A DNA stretch of 64,000 nt from Haematococcus lacustris (Eukaryota; Chlorophyta; Chlorophyceae; Chlamydomonadales; Haematococcaceae): assembly GCA_030144725.1 (NCBI GenBank), contig JASKMD010000014.1, positions 2,231,646 to 2,295,645 of the forward strand, given 5' to 3'. This document shows positions 43,094 to 55,200 of this stretch, in pieces. Below the pieces are notes generated by a model that did no database searches, was not told where the DNA came from, and saw only the letters and a program-made list of their open reading frames with translations. Numbering within the stretch: the stretch's first letter is position 1; each line of letters starts with the position of its first letter. The translations under genes and the position numbers were made by a program.

Positions 43094-46000
43094 TCAACTG
43101 AAGTCTGGAGGAGGCTCTAGCTGCGGTAGGCTCCATGCCGAGTCACCCAGCCCTTGCAACAAATCGTCCTCCTGATCCCAGCCCCAGGGACCATTACCCA
43201 CACCTAGCCCTTTGGGCTTTGGGCCGCCAGCGGCAGGCCTGGCCGCACTGTGCTTGGGCAGATGAGACCAGGGCCAGCCACCCTCCTCCCACTCTGAGCC
43301 TTTAAGAGAATGGGGCTGGGTCAAGGGGGTGGTGCGTGGGCCCTGCCTGTCAGGTTCCAACCTTGAGGCCGGCCCCTGCCCCTGCCCCTGTGATGGCAGC
43401 TCTAGCGGCTCCTGCATAGCTGTTCGACTGGGGGAGGGCTTGAGCCGCCCAATGCCTGAACCGCACTGCTGCCCCTGCCCAGCTACTTTGCCTGGCATCA
43501 TCTCGGGAGAACTGCCTGTGCTCATCAGCATTGAGGGCATGGCAGCAGGGGCAGCAGGGCCAGTGAAGCTGCCGGGAGAAGATGGCAGGGCATGGCCAGA
43601 GGCCTGCTGCCCAGCCGGCTGGCCTGGACAGCTCACACAGGCTGCAGTGGGCAGCAGCAGCCCAGCCAATCCAGCACCGAGCCAGGCGGCCTCGCTGCCC
43701 CTGCCCACCCCCTGGGTGTGACCCTCGTCCTGTACGCCAAGCGCTTGCTGAGGAGGTGAAGCCGGTGACCGCAGTTGTGGGAACTCGTCTTGCGGTGCAG
43801 CTTTCAGGGTTGTCCTGTCAACGGAGCGGTGACGGTGCTGGCCTGTGTGGCCCCCTGCTTGCTGCAGCCTGGCGTCCCCCAGCACTGCCCGCACCAAGGC
43901 CTCCAGCTGGGTCTGCCAGCAGCACCGCAGCACACACCTTGAATGCTACAGGCTGAACTCAGGCAGCATTGGTAGCATGTGGTAGGGCAGGGTGTGCCGG
44001 CCAACTCACCCTTGGCAGCAGCTCTGCCATGTGCCTGGCGCTGATACCCATCACTCCCACATGGCTCCCACTCCCTGGTGCAGCTATACAATCCCCGCAG
44101 CCTGGTGCTTTGAGGTCACACAGGCAGTCAAGCACAGTCCAGTGGTCAGAGCTGTGCCACTGCCACACTTCCCCAATGGCAAGATCAAGCAGCCACACCA
44201 AGGTGACGACTAGAAGAGACCAGGCATGCGACCACCAGGGTACCATCCCAACCCAACAAGGCTAGACAGCCACACTGGTCAAACGGACAGCCAGGTGCCT
44301 GACCTGGACTGCTTGGCCCTGACCCACCTGGATTAGTTGCACGCGAGCCTGGCTGGCCGGGGCCTGCCCCCCCAGCGGCTGACAGTGCTGAGCCTCCACC
44401 GCCTGCAGCCTGGCCAGCAGGGCCAGGAGCGCCCTGCCATGCTGGGCCCGGGATTGCGCCGCCTGGGCTGCTGCTGCTTGCTCCCCACCCTGCTGGCAGC
44501 TGCCTAGCTGGCTCGCCCGGTGGCCAGGCCTGTATTGAGCATTGCTGGCGTGGCCCTCCCTGACCTCCTCACCTCCCCAGCCCTGAGAGGGCAGCTGCGC
44601 CAGTGCCCCTAGCTGCTGCTGAGCTGCCTGCTGGGCAGCTGCCAGGAAGGTAGCCAGCAGGGTCTGTTTCTCAGCCAGCTGCTGCTCCAGGGCTTCCACT
44701 TGCGATTGAGCCAGGAGCAAGGCAGAGGAGCTGCCCTGGACCTCCCTTCCCACGTCAGCTTCTACACGGCTGCTGTCACCCGGCATGGTGTCTGCTGCTG
44801 CGCTGCTGGGCTGGTGCCTGCCACTGGGCTGGAGGGCGGGTGATTCTGAGGCTGCCGTGCCACAATGCGTTGCCTGCTGCTGCAGAGCCTGCAGCTGGGC
44901 CTGCGACAAGGTCATCACTGCGACTCAAGCTCAGCTGCCAGCGGCATACAGGCGCAGGCAGGGGCTAAGCAGGTTAAGCAAGCAGGTGGATCGGGTGCTG
45001 CTCAAGTGGAGGCCTGAGAGTGCGCCCGGTGAGGCATGTGAGGAGAGATGAGCAGGCAGGCAGGGCGGGAAGCAGACAACAGCAAGGGGAGGGCGGCTTA
45101 GGGCTTAAAGAGGGTGAGGGCTGAGGGAGGTTACGGCCAGCGCCCCCCTGACCTGTAGCACCCCCACTTGCTGGTGGCTAAGCTGAGCAGCGGCCTGTGA
45201 GGCCTGCAGGGCGCACTGCAGCCGCTCCACCTCAGCCTGCAGACGCGCCAGGTGCGCCTACAGCCACAAACCAGCTTTGATGAGCCAGAGCAGCAGCAGC
45301 ACCACCAGCAGTAGTAGCAGCAGTGGTCAGTGGGGGAGACAGCAGCACAGACAGCCCTTCACCCGCCTGGCCCTGAGTGCACCCCCCCTCACCCCCCACC
45401 CCCCACGCCCTCACCCCTCCTGCCTCTGCCTAGCTGCAGGCCTCTGTGCACTCCCCTGCCACCCCATCACCTGGGCCTCCACAAGCTCTGCAGCAGCAGC
45501 AGCAGCAGCTACCTCCCTCTCCGCCCCTGCTGCACCCAGGCTGGCCCCTGAAGCCGCCGCCAGCTCCCTCAACGCAGCCAGCTCGCGCACAGCCTGACCC
45601 GCCCGGCTCTCACTCTCACTGCTCCGCTGCCGAGCCTGGCGTCACACCACACCACACGCAGCAGTGTGTGACAGCAACAGCGGCTGTCCTGCAAGCCGTG
45701 CCCTCAGGTGCTCTTCATGGCCCCTGACCTCAGGCCTGTACCAGCTGTGGCCCTGCCCCTCCCCCCCACCTGTTGGAGCTCATGCAGCACCGCCTCGTAC
45801 AGCTCCGTCTGCTGCTCCAACTCCCGTTGCAATGCTTCAGCACGCTGCTGCCAGGCCAGCTCATGCTGACCCCCCATGTCACATGCCATCTGCTCTGGCC
45901 CCTGCCCAGGAGCAGCTCCCTGCTGTTGCTGGGGTGGCACAGCACCTGCCTGGCTGCGCTCCCAGCTGGCATCCTGCTGGCCAGCGGCGGACCCCTTGGT

Positions 46001-47963
46001 GGCCAGGTGTAGGGAGGCGCGGGGGCCACAGGCTGGGCCTGCCGCCCGGCTCCCAGCGTGGCTCCCAGCCGTCGCTGCCTCCCCCTCACCTGCCTGGGGT
46101 GGCACGTGGGCCTGGAATGCATCCTCAACCCCAGCGGCAGAGTGACCAGGCAGGGTCGGGGAGGCATGCTGCTGCTGCTGCTGCAGGTGCTGGTCCAGCT
46201 GCTGCTGCAGGCGCCCACACTGCGCTTCAAGCCCTTCTATCCGCGCATCTTTCTCTCGAACCTAAAGGGCCAGGGGCAGGGCAGGGGCGTGTGGGCGGGG
46301 ATAGCCCCAGCCCAGCGGAGTGAGCAGCCGGAGTGAGGCCAGGGGCAAGGCAGGGCATGGCTCAACGCATGGCTGATGATGTTGGTGACCTCAGCTGCAG
46401 CCTCCAGCTGAGTCACACATGTTGACCACCTGCCTGACTGCCCTGACCTGACCTGTGTCAACCAGGGCCAAGGCCAGGGCTAGCCAAGAGGACCAGCACA
46501 GCCGGTGGCCAGGGGGAGAGTGCTTGGGGTTCTGAGCATGCCCGCTCACCACTGCCTGGTTCTTGTCCACGACCTTCTTCAGCACCGAGTAAAACTTGCG
46601 GTTGGCCTGCAGGTGGCAGTGAGGCGTCAGGGTCAGCGGGGGCCAGGCTCAGGGCACAAGGAGACACTGGGCAGAGACGGCCCAAGCAGCTGCGGCCAGG
46701 GCCCTGCTAGGCTCTTAGCAGCAGCGGGTGCGCCAGCAATGCCCTGACGCGCCTTCCCTGGCAGCCCTGCCCCACCCAGCCTCCCTCCCCGCCTTATAGT
46801 CTGGCCTGGACCTCACCTTCTCCTCCATCCTCCTGCCCCCTTCAGGCAGTGCGGGGGGCAGCACCACGGCCTGAGGGGCAGCACCATCCAGCCTGCAGGC
46901 ACCCACACAGCCACTGCCCGACACAGCCCTGCTGCACAAGGCTGCCACGCAGTTCAGCTGCGGCTGCAAGCCAATCAACAGATCACCGGTCAATCGCAGC
47001 TGCCAGCTGCAGGCTGGGCCAGGCATGGGCCAAGCATCCTGTGAGCCATGCTCGTGCAGGCTGGCCTAGCAGCAACCAGGTCCCTGCCACCTTCTGCCTG
47101 CTGCCCCTGCTGTTCAGCCTCCCTCACCCTCCTTGACTCACGTGCCCCTGCTGCTCGCCTTTTCCGCCCATGTTCCCTGCTCCCCTTCCGCTCACCATGA
47201 CATGGGCGTGGAGGGGTGTGGGTCATGTGGCCATGCGCCTGGTGAGGGGTCAGCAGCTGCTTGCTCAAGCTGCTTGCTCAGCTGCTCTGACCAGCCCTGG
47301 CTGCCCAGGGCCTGCTGAGGCAGGCAGGTGTGGGGCGGCGGTGAGGCGCAGGGGCTGCGAGGGAGTGAGAAGGAGTGGGTGCTGGGCTGTGAAGGCGGGG
47401 CCAGGTCTGCAGGGGGTGCCTCTGCCTCCAGCGCCTAGCCAGGCAGGGCAGCGGGCAGTGGGGTCAGCTGCTGCCGCAACACCCTAGCAGGACCACCTCC
47501 TCAGCAGCAACACCCAAGCCACGTCAGGATTTGGGATCAGGAGAGGGACTGGCACTCAACACCTAAACAGGCCACTGCTCCTCTCTAGCCTCTCCTCACC
47601 CCTCAGCCGCACAGTCTGATGCCTCCTTGGCTGTCCTCCACCACCCTTACCTGCACACCAGTCCAGCTGCCCCACCTCCTGTCACACGTCTCACACTCCC
47701 ACTGCCAGGTCCTGGGGCCCGCCCTGGCCACGGCTCTGATTCCCAGCTGCCCCTGACCTGGCCCCAGCCCCGGACCTGCAGCTGCTGCCTCAGCGCTCGC
47801 CCCTCCGCCTGCTGCTGGCACAGGGCCTCCGTGAGCTTCACCAGCTCCACCTGGCTGCGCTCCAGCAGGTCCTGCGCGGCACAGGAGGCCGGACACAGGC
47901 CGGCAGGCCCACATCACACGTCATGGACTTCACGCAGCAAGGCAGGCACAGCATGAAAGGCGT

Positions 47964-47994
<31 letters not shown>

Positions 47995-50237
47995 GTGCCT
48001 GGCAGGGCATCCAGGGCACTGCCTGTCACACGCCATGCTGGCAAAGTGCTGATGTGGGCCAGGCCTGCAGCGCACCGTGCACAGGCCGCCGCTGCTGCCT
48101 TTCCTGCCTGCGCTGAGCCACCCGCTGGTCCTGCCTGCCTACCCTATTCAGTGACCTATACTCCACAGCCTCCATGCCCTGCCAGGCCTGTCACCCAGGC
48201 TAGCAGCCCAGGCACTGCCCCTGGCGGGCACTTGCTGCTGGCACTGACCTTGCTGCTCTGCTGTGTGCGCGCCCCTTGCTCCCGCTCCTGCTGCAGTTCA
48301 TGGTGCAGCAGCCGCAGCTCCCCATCCTTCTCCTGCACGCCGTGACAGCAGTGCAGTAGCAGCGGCCGCAGCAGCCACAGGCACAGCCGCAGCAGCAGGC
48401 ACAGGACGCAATCTCCGCTGCCCTGACGCCTGGAAAGCCTTGCGCGGGCTCAGCTCCTTCGCCATGCTCTCAGCACACAGGCAGCAGCAGAGTATTGCGC
48501 CGCAGCAAACAGTGTGCAGGGACGGCAGCCATGCGTGCATGGAGCCAAGTTGAGGGATAAGGACACCACCCTACACCCACCCACCCACCCACATGGCCCT
48601 GCGCTGAGTCCCCCGCTCACACAGCGGCCCCTCCTCCTCCCCTGTACCCTCCCTGCAGCGCGCCACAACGCCTTAAAGCCGCTGCTCTGGCACACGCCAT
48701 GCACCAGGTGACTGGCCCCACCCCTCCCCTCACCTCACCTCCCCTCCCCGCCTCTCAGCAGCAGCCTGGCTGACTCAGCACCTGCCTGCATGATGTGTGC
48801 AGCCCGGATCAGGTCCTCATGCAGCTGCCCGCACTGCGCCTTGTACACCTCCAGCTCGCGGCTCAGCTGCACCACCTGCTTGGCCCAGTCCGCCATGTGC
48901 TGCGCCTCCTGCAGCCATGCACAGGGTCCTGGGCAGGGCTGGCGGGCAGCTGGGGCGCACTGCCACGCAATCAAAAGCCCAGCAAAGCACTGGACCGCAG
49001 CCTTCGACACTGCCATGCATGCATAGCAGTAGCTGGTGAGACATAACTGCAAGCCGGGCATGCGCACTGAGAGGGGCACAGCCCCTGGACCCGCCTGCAA
49101 CATGGCCGCTCCATGCGCAGGGCAGCAGGCTAGGGTGGACGCAGGCAGGCATGTGCCAGCAGGGGGAGCGGTGGCTGGCCCACCAGCCCAGGCTCAGCAG
49201 GGGGCGGCTGGCCCTCTGGCGCCGCACCTGGAGCGAGGCGCTGCTGTCTGCCATGCGGCCATCCAGCCGCTGCAGCAGCGCGTTGTTGCGCAGGGCCAGG
49301 GTGGCGGTGCTGTGCACACCCCGAGCCTGCAGCCAGGAGGGGTGCAGCAGCAGGGCTCTGCAGCACTGCCTGCATCTCCTTGGTCCTGACCACTGCTGCT
49401 GCCGTATGTCTTGCTGGTGGACGCATGGGCTGCTAACTGTGCGGCCCAGCTGCTGTCATGCTGCAATGCCAGCCAAGTAGGGCCCTGGCCCAAGCACTGC
49501 CTGCCCTGGCCCTAGCGCTGCCTGCAAGCTAGCAGGCTGGGCCTGACCTGCAGGCGGGAGGTCTGCGCCACCAGTGCTGTCAACGCTTTCAGCGCCCGGG
49601 CAGTGGCGCCGCGCATGGCCCGAGCTGCTCGGCGGGGTGCACCGACCATGCCGCTGGCCTGTGCTTCCTGGGACGCAGCCTCCCCTCCTGCAACCTGGCC
49701 TTGGCTTGACCTATCACTGGCTAGCTGGCAGTGCGGCCTGGCTTGGCTCGGGGACGGGGGGAGCTGCGAGGTGGAAGGTGGTAGGCTGGTGTCACCCCCC
49801 ACATCAGACCAACCACCAGAGGACATGGAGCCATCTTGGTCCCCTGGGCCAAGCCCTGCAATGCCTGACTGCGCATGTGGGTCAAAGTGTCTGCTAGGAA
49901 GGGAGGGAGCAACCACCAGGCTCTCTGTGTGGTTGGCAAGCACTGTTAATGCTTCCCATTCTTCATCGTTAACGAAGTAAGAGGGCTTGGATAAGGCATC
50001 GACGGCTGTGTCATGTGCACTCCAGTGCGCCACATGCCGCACATGCGTGTCGTCCAGCTGGATGGCTAAGCCAGATGCGGTGCATTGAGGAGCATGCATG
50101 AACGCCATAACCCTGCGAGTGGCAGAGAGCTGGCGCTTGAAGAGACGAAATAAATGCGACAAGGGTTCACCCACGAAGCACAGCTGGTCCACCTGACTTG
50201 GCGAATAGGTGGTTCGCGCCAGAAGTGCCGTGGTCAC
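43094..50237 (-). CDS. Large coiled-coil protein, unknown family
   Basis: Many short exons rich in Leu/Gln/Glu/Ala heptads. Exon 49548-50237 (phase 0; upstream stop at 50250) encodes CFVGEPLSHLFRLFKRQL and a Ser/Pro-rich region. It joins in phase to 49228-49326 (ALRNNALLQRLDGRMADS) and 48782-48908 (MADWAKQVVQLSRELEVYK). Later phase-0 exons include 48249-48332 (GELRLLHHELQQEREQG) and 47776-47871 (DLLERSQVELVKLTEALCQ), with further helical pieces near 46570 (YSVLKKVVDKNQAVV), 46240, 45800, 45240 and 44900-44270. The last exon ends ...DDLLQGLGDS with a stop at 43094. The frame at 50237 opens with GTG, so the true start is either ATG 50108 or in an unseen upstream exon. The border after 48782 does not fit GT-AG in phase. 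A structural or centrosomal/ciliary role is only a guess. Confidence 0.7.
47967..47997 (+). repeat. (CAG)n microsatellite in an intron
   Basis: About ten CAG triplets between exons of the coiled-coil gene. Confidence 0.9.
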
Positions 50238-50663
50238 GCCAAACCACGGCTAAGGCACGGGTGCTCCTTTCCTCGCAGCGCAAGCGGATGAAGCACCTAG
50301 CTACAAGTACAAGAGACCAAGAGTTGGTGCTGATGCGGCTAACGAAACTGAGTATACGCAGAGCGCGATAACCGGAGCGCTATGGGCTATGTCAGTTCGT
50401 CTATCAAGGCTACACAGTGTTAAGTAACCTGCCGATCCAGGTTGCTACATTTAGGGTAAAAATGAATTTGGCCATGCCATACTCTGTGTTGTGTCTTTGT
50501 GGAGCCGTTGTCACAGCTTGTGTCTCAAGCCCAGCATTCTGCAAAGCACAACCAACTAACTACCAACCTAGACTGCTTATATATGTACAAACGCACAGAC
50601 AGACTCACTTGCTGCTGGCTGCTTTGCTCATGCAGTGGTTACTTCCTGAAGAAGATGCCAGGA
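50238..50663. other. Region upstream of the coiled-coil gene
   Basis: Presumed 5' region of the minus-strand coiled-coil gene. No other gene recognised before the CCCCG array. Confidence 0.4.
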
Positions 50664-51935
50664 AAGCCCGCCCCGCCCCGCCCCGCCCCGCCCCGCCCCG
50701 CCCCGCCCCGCCCCGCCCCGCCCCGCCCCGCCCCGCCCCGCCCCGCCCCGCCCCGCCCCGCCCCGCCCCGCCCCGCCCCGCCCCGCCCCGCCCCGCCCCG
50801 CCCCGCCCCGCCCCGCCCCGCCCCGCCCCGCCCCGCCCCGCCCCGCCCCGCCCCGCCCCGCCCCGCCCCGCCCCGCCCCGCCCCGCCCCGCCCCGCCCCG
50901 CCCCGCCCCGCCCCGCCCCGCCCCGCCCCGCCCCGCCCCGCCCCGCCCCGCCCCGCCCCGCCCCGCCCCGCCCCGCCCCGCCCCGCCCCGCCCCGCCCCG
51001 CCCCGCCCCGCCCCGCCCCGCCCCGCCCCGCCCCGCCCCGCCCCGCCCCGCCCCGCCCCGCCCCGCCCCGCCCCGCCCCGCCCCGCCCCGCCCCGCCCCG
51101 CCCCGCCCCGCCCCGCCCCGCCCCGCCCCGCCCCGCCCCGCCCCGCCCCGCCCCGCCCCGCCCCGCCCCGCCCCGCCCCGCCCCGCCCCGCCCCGCCCCG
51201 CCCCGCCCCGCCCCGCCCCGCCCCGCCCCGCCCCGCCCCGCCCCGCCCCGCCCCGCCCCGCCCCGCCCCGCCCCGCCCCGCCCCGCCCCGCCCCGCCCCG
51301 CCCCGCCCCGCCCCGCCCCGCCCCGCCCCGCCCCGCCCCGCCCCGCCCCGCCCCGCCCCGCCCCGCCCCGCCCCGCCCCGCCCCGCCCCGCCCCGCCCCG
51401 CCCCGCCCCGCCCCGCCCCGCCCCGCCCCGCCCCGCCCCGCCCCGCCCCGCCCCGCCCCGCCCCGCCCCGCCCCGCCCCGCCCCGCCCCGCCCCGCCCCG
51501 CCCCGCCCCGCCCCGCCCCGCCCCGCCCCGCCCCGCCCCGCCCCGCCCCGCCCCGCCCCGCCCCGCCCCGCCCCGCCCCGCCCCGCCCCGCCCCGCCCCG
51601 CCCCGCCCCGCCCCGCCCGCCCCGCCCCGCCCCGCCCCGCCCCGCCCCGCCCCGCCCCGCCCCGCCCCGCCCCGCCCCGCCCCGCCCCGCCCCGCCCCGC
51701 CCCGCCCCGCCCCGCCCCGCCCCGCCCCGCCCCGCCCCGCCCCGCCCCGCCCCGCCCCGCCCCGCCCCGCCCCGCCCCGCCCCGCCCCGCCCCGCCCCGC
51801 CCCGCCCCGCCCCGCCCCGCCCCGCCCCGCCCCGCCCCGCCCCGCCCCGCCCCGCCCCGCCCCGCCCCGCCCCGCCCCGCCCCGCCCCGCCCCGCCCCGC
51901 CCCGCCCCGCCCCGCCCCGCCCCGCCCCGCCCCGC
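50664..51935 (+). repeat. (CCCCG)n array, ~1.27 kb
   Basis: About 254 pentanucleotide units with a single visible phase slip near 51616 (one C missing). It is the longest simple repeat in the window and has the same unit and orientation as 17819-18637. Frames through it in several phases produce Pro-Arg-Pro-Ala or Gly-Arg-Gly-Gly-Ala artefacts. Confidence 0.97.
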
Positions 51936-52261
51936 TAGATTCGCCAATGAGTCAAGAACAAACATGGCAGGCAGGGAACCCAGCGCATCACGGCATGCAC
52001 ATAGATGGGTGCTAAAACCTTAAATGTGGACCATTGTGTGTCGTTTACTTCTTTACATCCGCAAATCCAGCCGGTATACAGCAGTGCGTTGGTAGTCAGA
52101 TCTGCGGGGCTGTATTACATGGTGTCTCTGAGTCCAGCCTCCCGTGGTCCCGTTGCCATCATACCATTGCCGACCGGCCGCGTTTTCAAGTAGCTGTCTT
52201 CACGACACCCTACTACTCTCCTGCACGCTGTCAAGGGGTTATCTGGTTGTGTACATGCGCC
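51936..52261. other. 3' region of the RlmL-like gene
   Basis: Contains the 3' untranslated region of the minus-strand methyltransferase gene. TGTAA on the minus strand at 52115-52119 lies about 145 bases beyond the stop and is a plausible polyadenylation signal. Confidence 0.55.
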
Positions 52262-55200
52262 CTATATCGTTATCGCGACAGCGCCTTCGGCGGACGACTC
52301 TGCTGCGTGCGACGCCGACTTAGGGGGCAGGACATGGTACGCGTGCACGCGGGCCTCCACTCCGCCCACCGTGAGCGGCCACTTCCGGAAGGTCTTCATA
52401 CGCAGGTAGTTGAAGGCGTTTTTGTTGCCCGAGAGCACCAAGGCGGTGGCGTCTGCGCATACGCACGGCATGGTAAATCGTTAGTTGCACCTCGAAGTGG
52501 TAGAGCCAGCTGCTAGACTGCCTCATGTCTCGCAACTCCTGCCAATTGCACCCCCTCCCTCAAACCCACACAGCCCTGCTTTAAAAGCTCCTCACTGCTC
52601 TACACCTCACTCCCTCCACCTAGACTCGTCTAAGTCCTCCCCTCTGGCACTCAACTACCGCTCAACAGATGGATCAGGACTTTGGCTTGGCTTACCTCCC
52701 CGACCGCTCCCCCACCTTTCCCCTCCCTGCCCCCCCACACTGCTTGCTCCCCCCCACCCGCACTGCCGTTGGCCCCGCCTCCCCACCAGGACATTGAGCA
52801 CGAAGGAAGGTGGCCAGCGAGCGCCAGCTGCTCTCCAGCTGCCCCTCATCACCCGGCTCAAGGTCAGGTAAGAGGCCGCGGGGCCCGGCTCGCTCCTCTG
52901 CATCATCCTGGTCGTCATCGCTGCGCTGGCTGCCCAGCCGCAAGCCCCAGGGGGGGTTGGTGACCACCAGGTCGGGGGCCTGCACCACCCCCAGCACCCC
53001 TCACCACACACTCAGGCTGATGCTTCTCCCGTCACAAGCAAGCATGCAGATTGCATGGACATGGGCACTGCCAGGTCCCTCTTTTGTCACACTTGTTGCT
53101 AGGCCCCTGTTCATGCGTCACAATCACTTCTAGGTCCCTCTTGCAGCAGACATGCACATGGCCTGGCTGCCCACCTGCAGAACCTGTACCTCATGCAGCC
53201 CCATCACCGCCACCATCACCACCACCAACACATCGCATACGCGCATGAACAGTGCCTTGTCCGCCATCCCCTGCCCCTGACTGTGCCCTGTATGTGTTTT
53301 GGCAGTGCCAGAGGTGACCCCCCCCCCCTCCCCCTCCTGCACCCCCCTGACCCGGCCTGGCCTGCCCAGCCCCACCTGGGGCAGGGTCCAGGAGGCGGCG
53401 TCCCCCTGGTGCAGCCGGCACTGTGTCAGCAGCCCGGCCCGGCCCAGGTCACGCCTGGCCAGCCCTAGGGCGGCCTTCAGGCAGCAGGGGCAGCAGGGCA
53501 GGGGCCGCAGCAGCAGGGCAGGCAGGCAGTTCTTGTGGGTAGTCGACCAGCCCATCTGACCATCTGATCCCAGCAGCTGACCTGGCAGTGTGTGTGATGC
53601 CTGGCCGTGACCTGGGTGTGACCTGGGTGTGACCTGGGTGGCAGCTGCCAGTTGAGTCCGTTGAATCCGTTGAGTCAGTTCAGCAGGTGTGAGGCCACCC
53701 AGCCATGTCAGCCATCTTGACACACTGCAGCGCACCTGTTGTGTGTCATTGCCATACAGGCGCCCCCCCCAGGGCTGGACCAGGTCCTGCGCCTCCTCCT
53801 TCGCCTGCCTCCAGCCCTGAACCCACAAGCACAGCCACCATGCAGTTGTTGCCCTGCTGCCGTGCAACCAACCTACAAAGGCCATGCAAGCACAGTCTGT
53901 TGCTCGGAAATGTTGTTCGTGTTGGTTTTACACCGCTTAGCCGCCAGCCTGATTTGGCTGCTGTGCTGGGCTGCTGCAAAGCATGACAGGGAGGTAGGGC
54001 GGCGGCCTGTTCAGGCAACCCCTGGATGAGGCCAGACCAGGAGCCCGCTGCGCAGCCACCCCCCTAGCCTGCCCCACCTGGCTGTCAAAGTCATGCCAGC
54101 GCGTGAAGGGCCAGGAGCCAGAGGGCCGGGCCAGGCCTGGGGCGCGGCGCGAGGCCATGAGGCCCGCCTCCAGCAGCAGCGTCCCGCTCCCACACATGGG
54201 GTCAGCCAGCACCGCCCCTGCGCCCCACAACCACTAGCTTCCCACTCACCAAGGCATGAGCTAGGTCACTCGTAACACGCAAAACACCCCACCCCACACG
54301 CAGGGCCCCCAGGTAGGCCGGGCTGAGAGGGGGCCGCTGCCTCACCTTGCTGGCTGAGGCGGTGCCAGCCCGCCATCATGAGCATGCCTGCTGCCGCGGC
54401 CTCGTTGAGAGGGGCACGGTGCATGGCGTCCCGGTAGCCCCGCCTGCATCCAGGACAACCTTAGCAGTGAGGGGGAGGGAAAGGGGGAGGGAAAGGGGGA
54501 GGGGGAGGGGGAGGGGGAGGGGGAGGGGGAGGGGGAGGGGGAGGGGGAGGGGGAGGGGGAGGGGGAGGGGGAGGGGGAGGGGGAGGGGGAGGGGGAGGGG
54601 GAGGGGGAGGGGGAGGGGGAGGGGGAGGGGGAGGGGGAGGGGGAGGGGGAGGGGGAGGGGGAGGGGGAGGGGGAGGGGGAGGGGGAGGGGGAGGGGGAGG
54701 GGAGGGGGAGGGGGAGGGGGAGGGGGAGGGGGAGGGGGAGGGGGAGGGGGAGGGGGAGGGGGAGGGGAGGGAAAAGCGGTGACAGGGTCCGTGAGGGGTA
54801 AGGCAGGAGCTGCTGAGCAGTGTGTCTGACCTGGCCAGCTGCCAGGCCACGGTCCCAGCAGCACCTAGCTGGGGCCTAGCGGCCAAGGCAGCTGCTGCAC
54901 TGCTGCATGCAGTGCAAGCTACTGGCCTAGCAGGCAACGGAGGGTATGGGTCACACGGGTACAACACAGGTTGTACCAAAACTAGGCCTGAACTAGAGTC
55001 TGTGTGAGGATGTGTGAGGCGGTGCCCACTTGCACCACATATCAAGGATTGCCTACAAGATGATGATGGTGACTGGCTGCCTCAGCCAGCTCCGCTGCAC
55101 CACCTAAGCTGAGCCCAGCCTGTCTTGGCTGACGTGCGACTGCAGCCCCGCTGCCAGCTGCTAAAGTCAGGACAGAGCCTCACACTAGCCATGGCCACCT

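Noticed and set aside
50235..50237. GTG as start of the coiled-coil protein
   Set aside because: Non-ATG starts are not expected here; an upstream exon or ATG 50108 is more likely.
50417..52015. 532-aa open frame with PPRPA repeats
   Set aside because: Same repeat artefact across the second CCCCG array.
54347..55045. Poly-Pro / Gly-Arg frames
   Set aside because: Products of the GGGGGA array in an intron.
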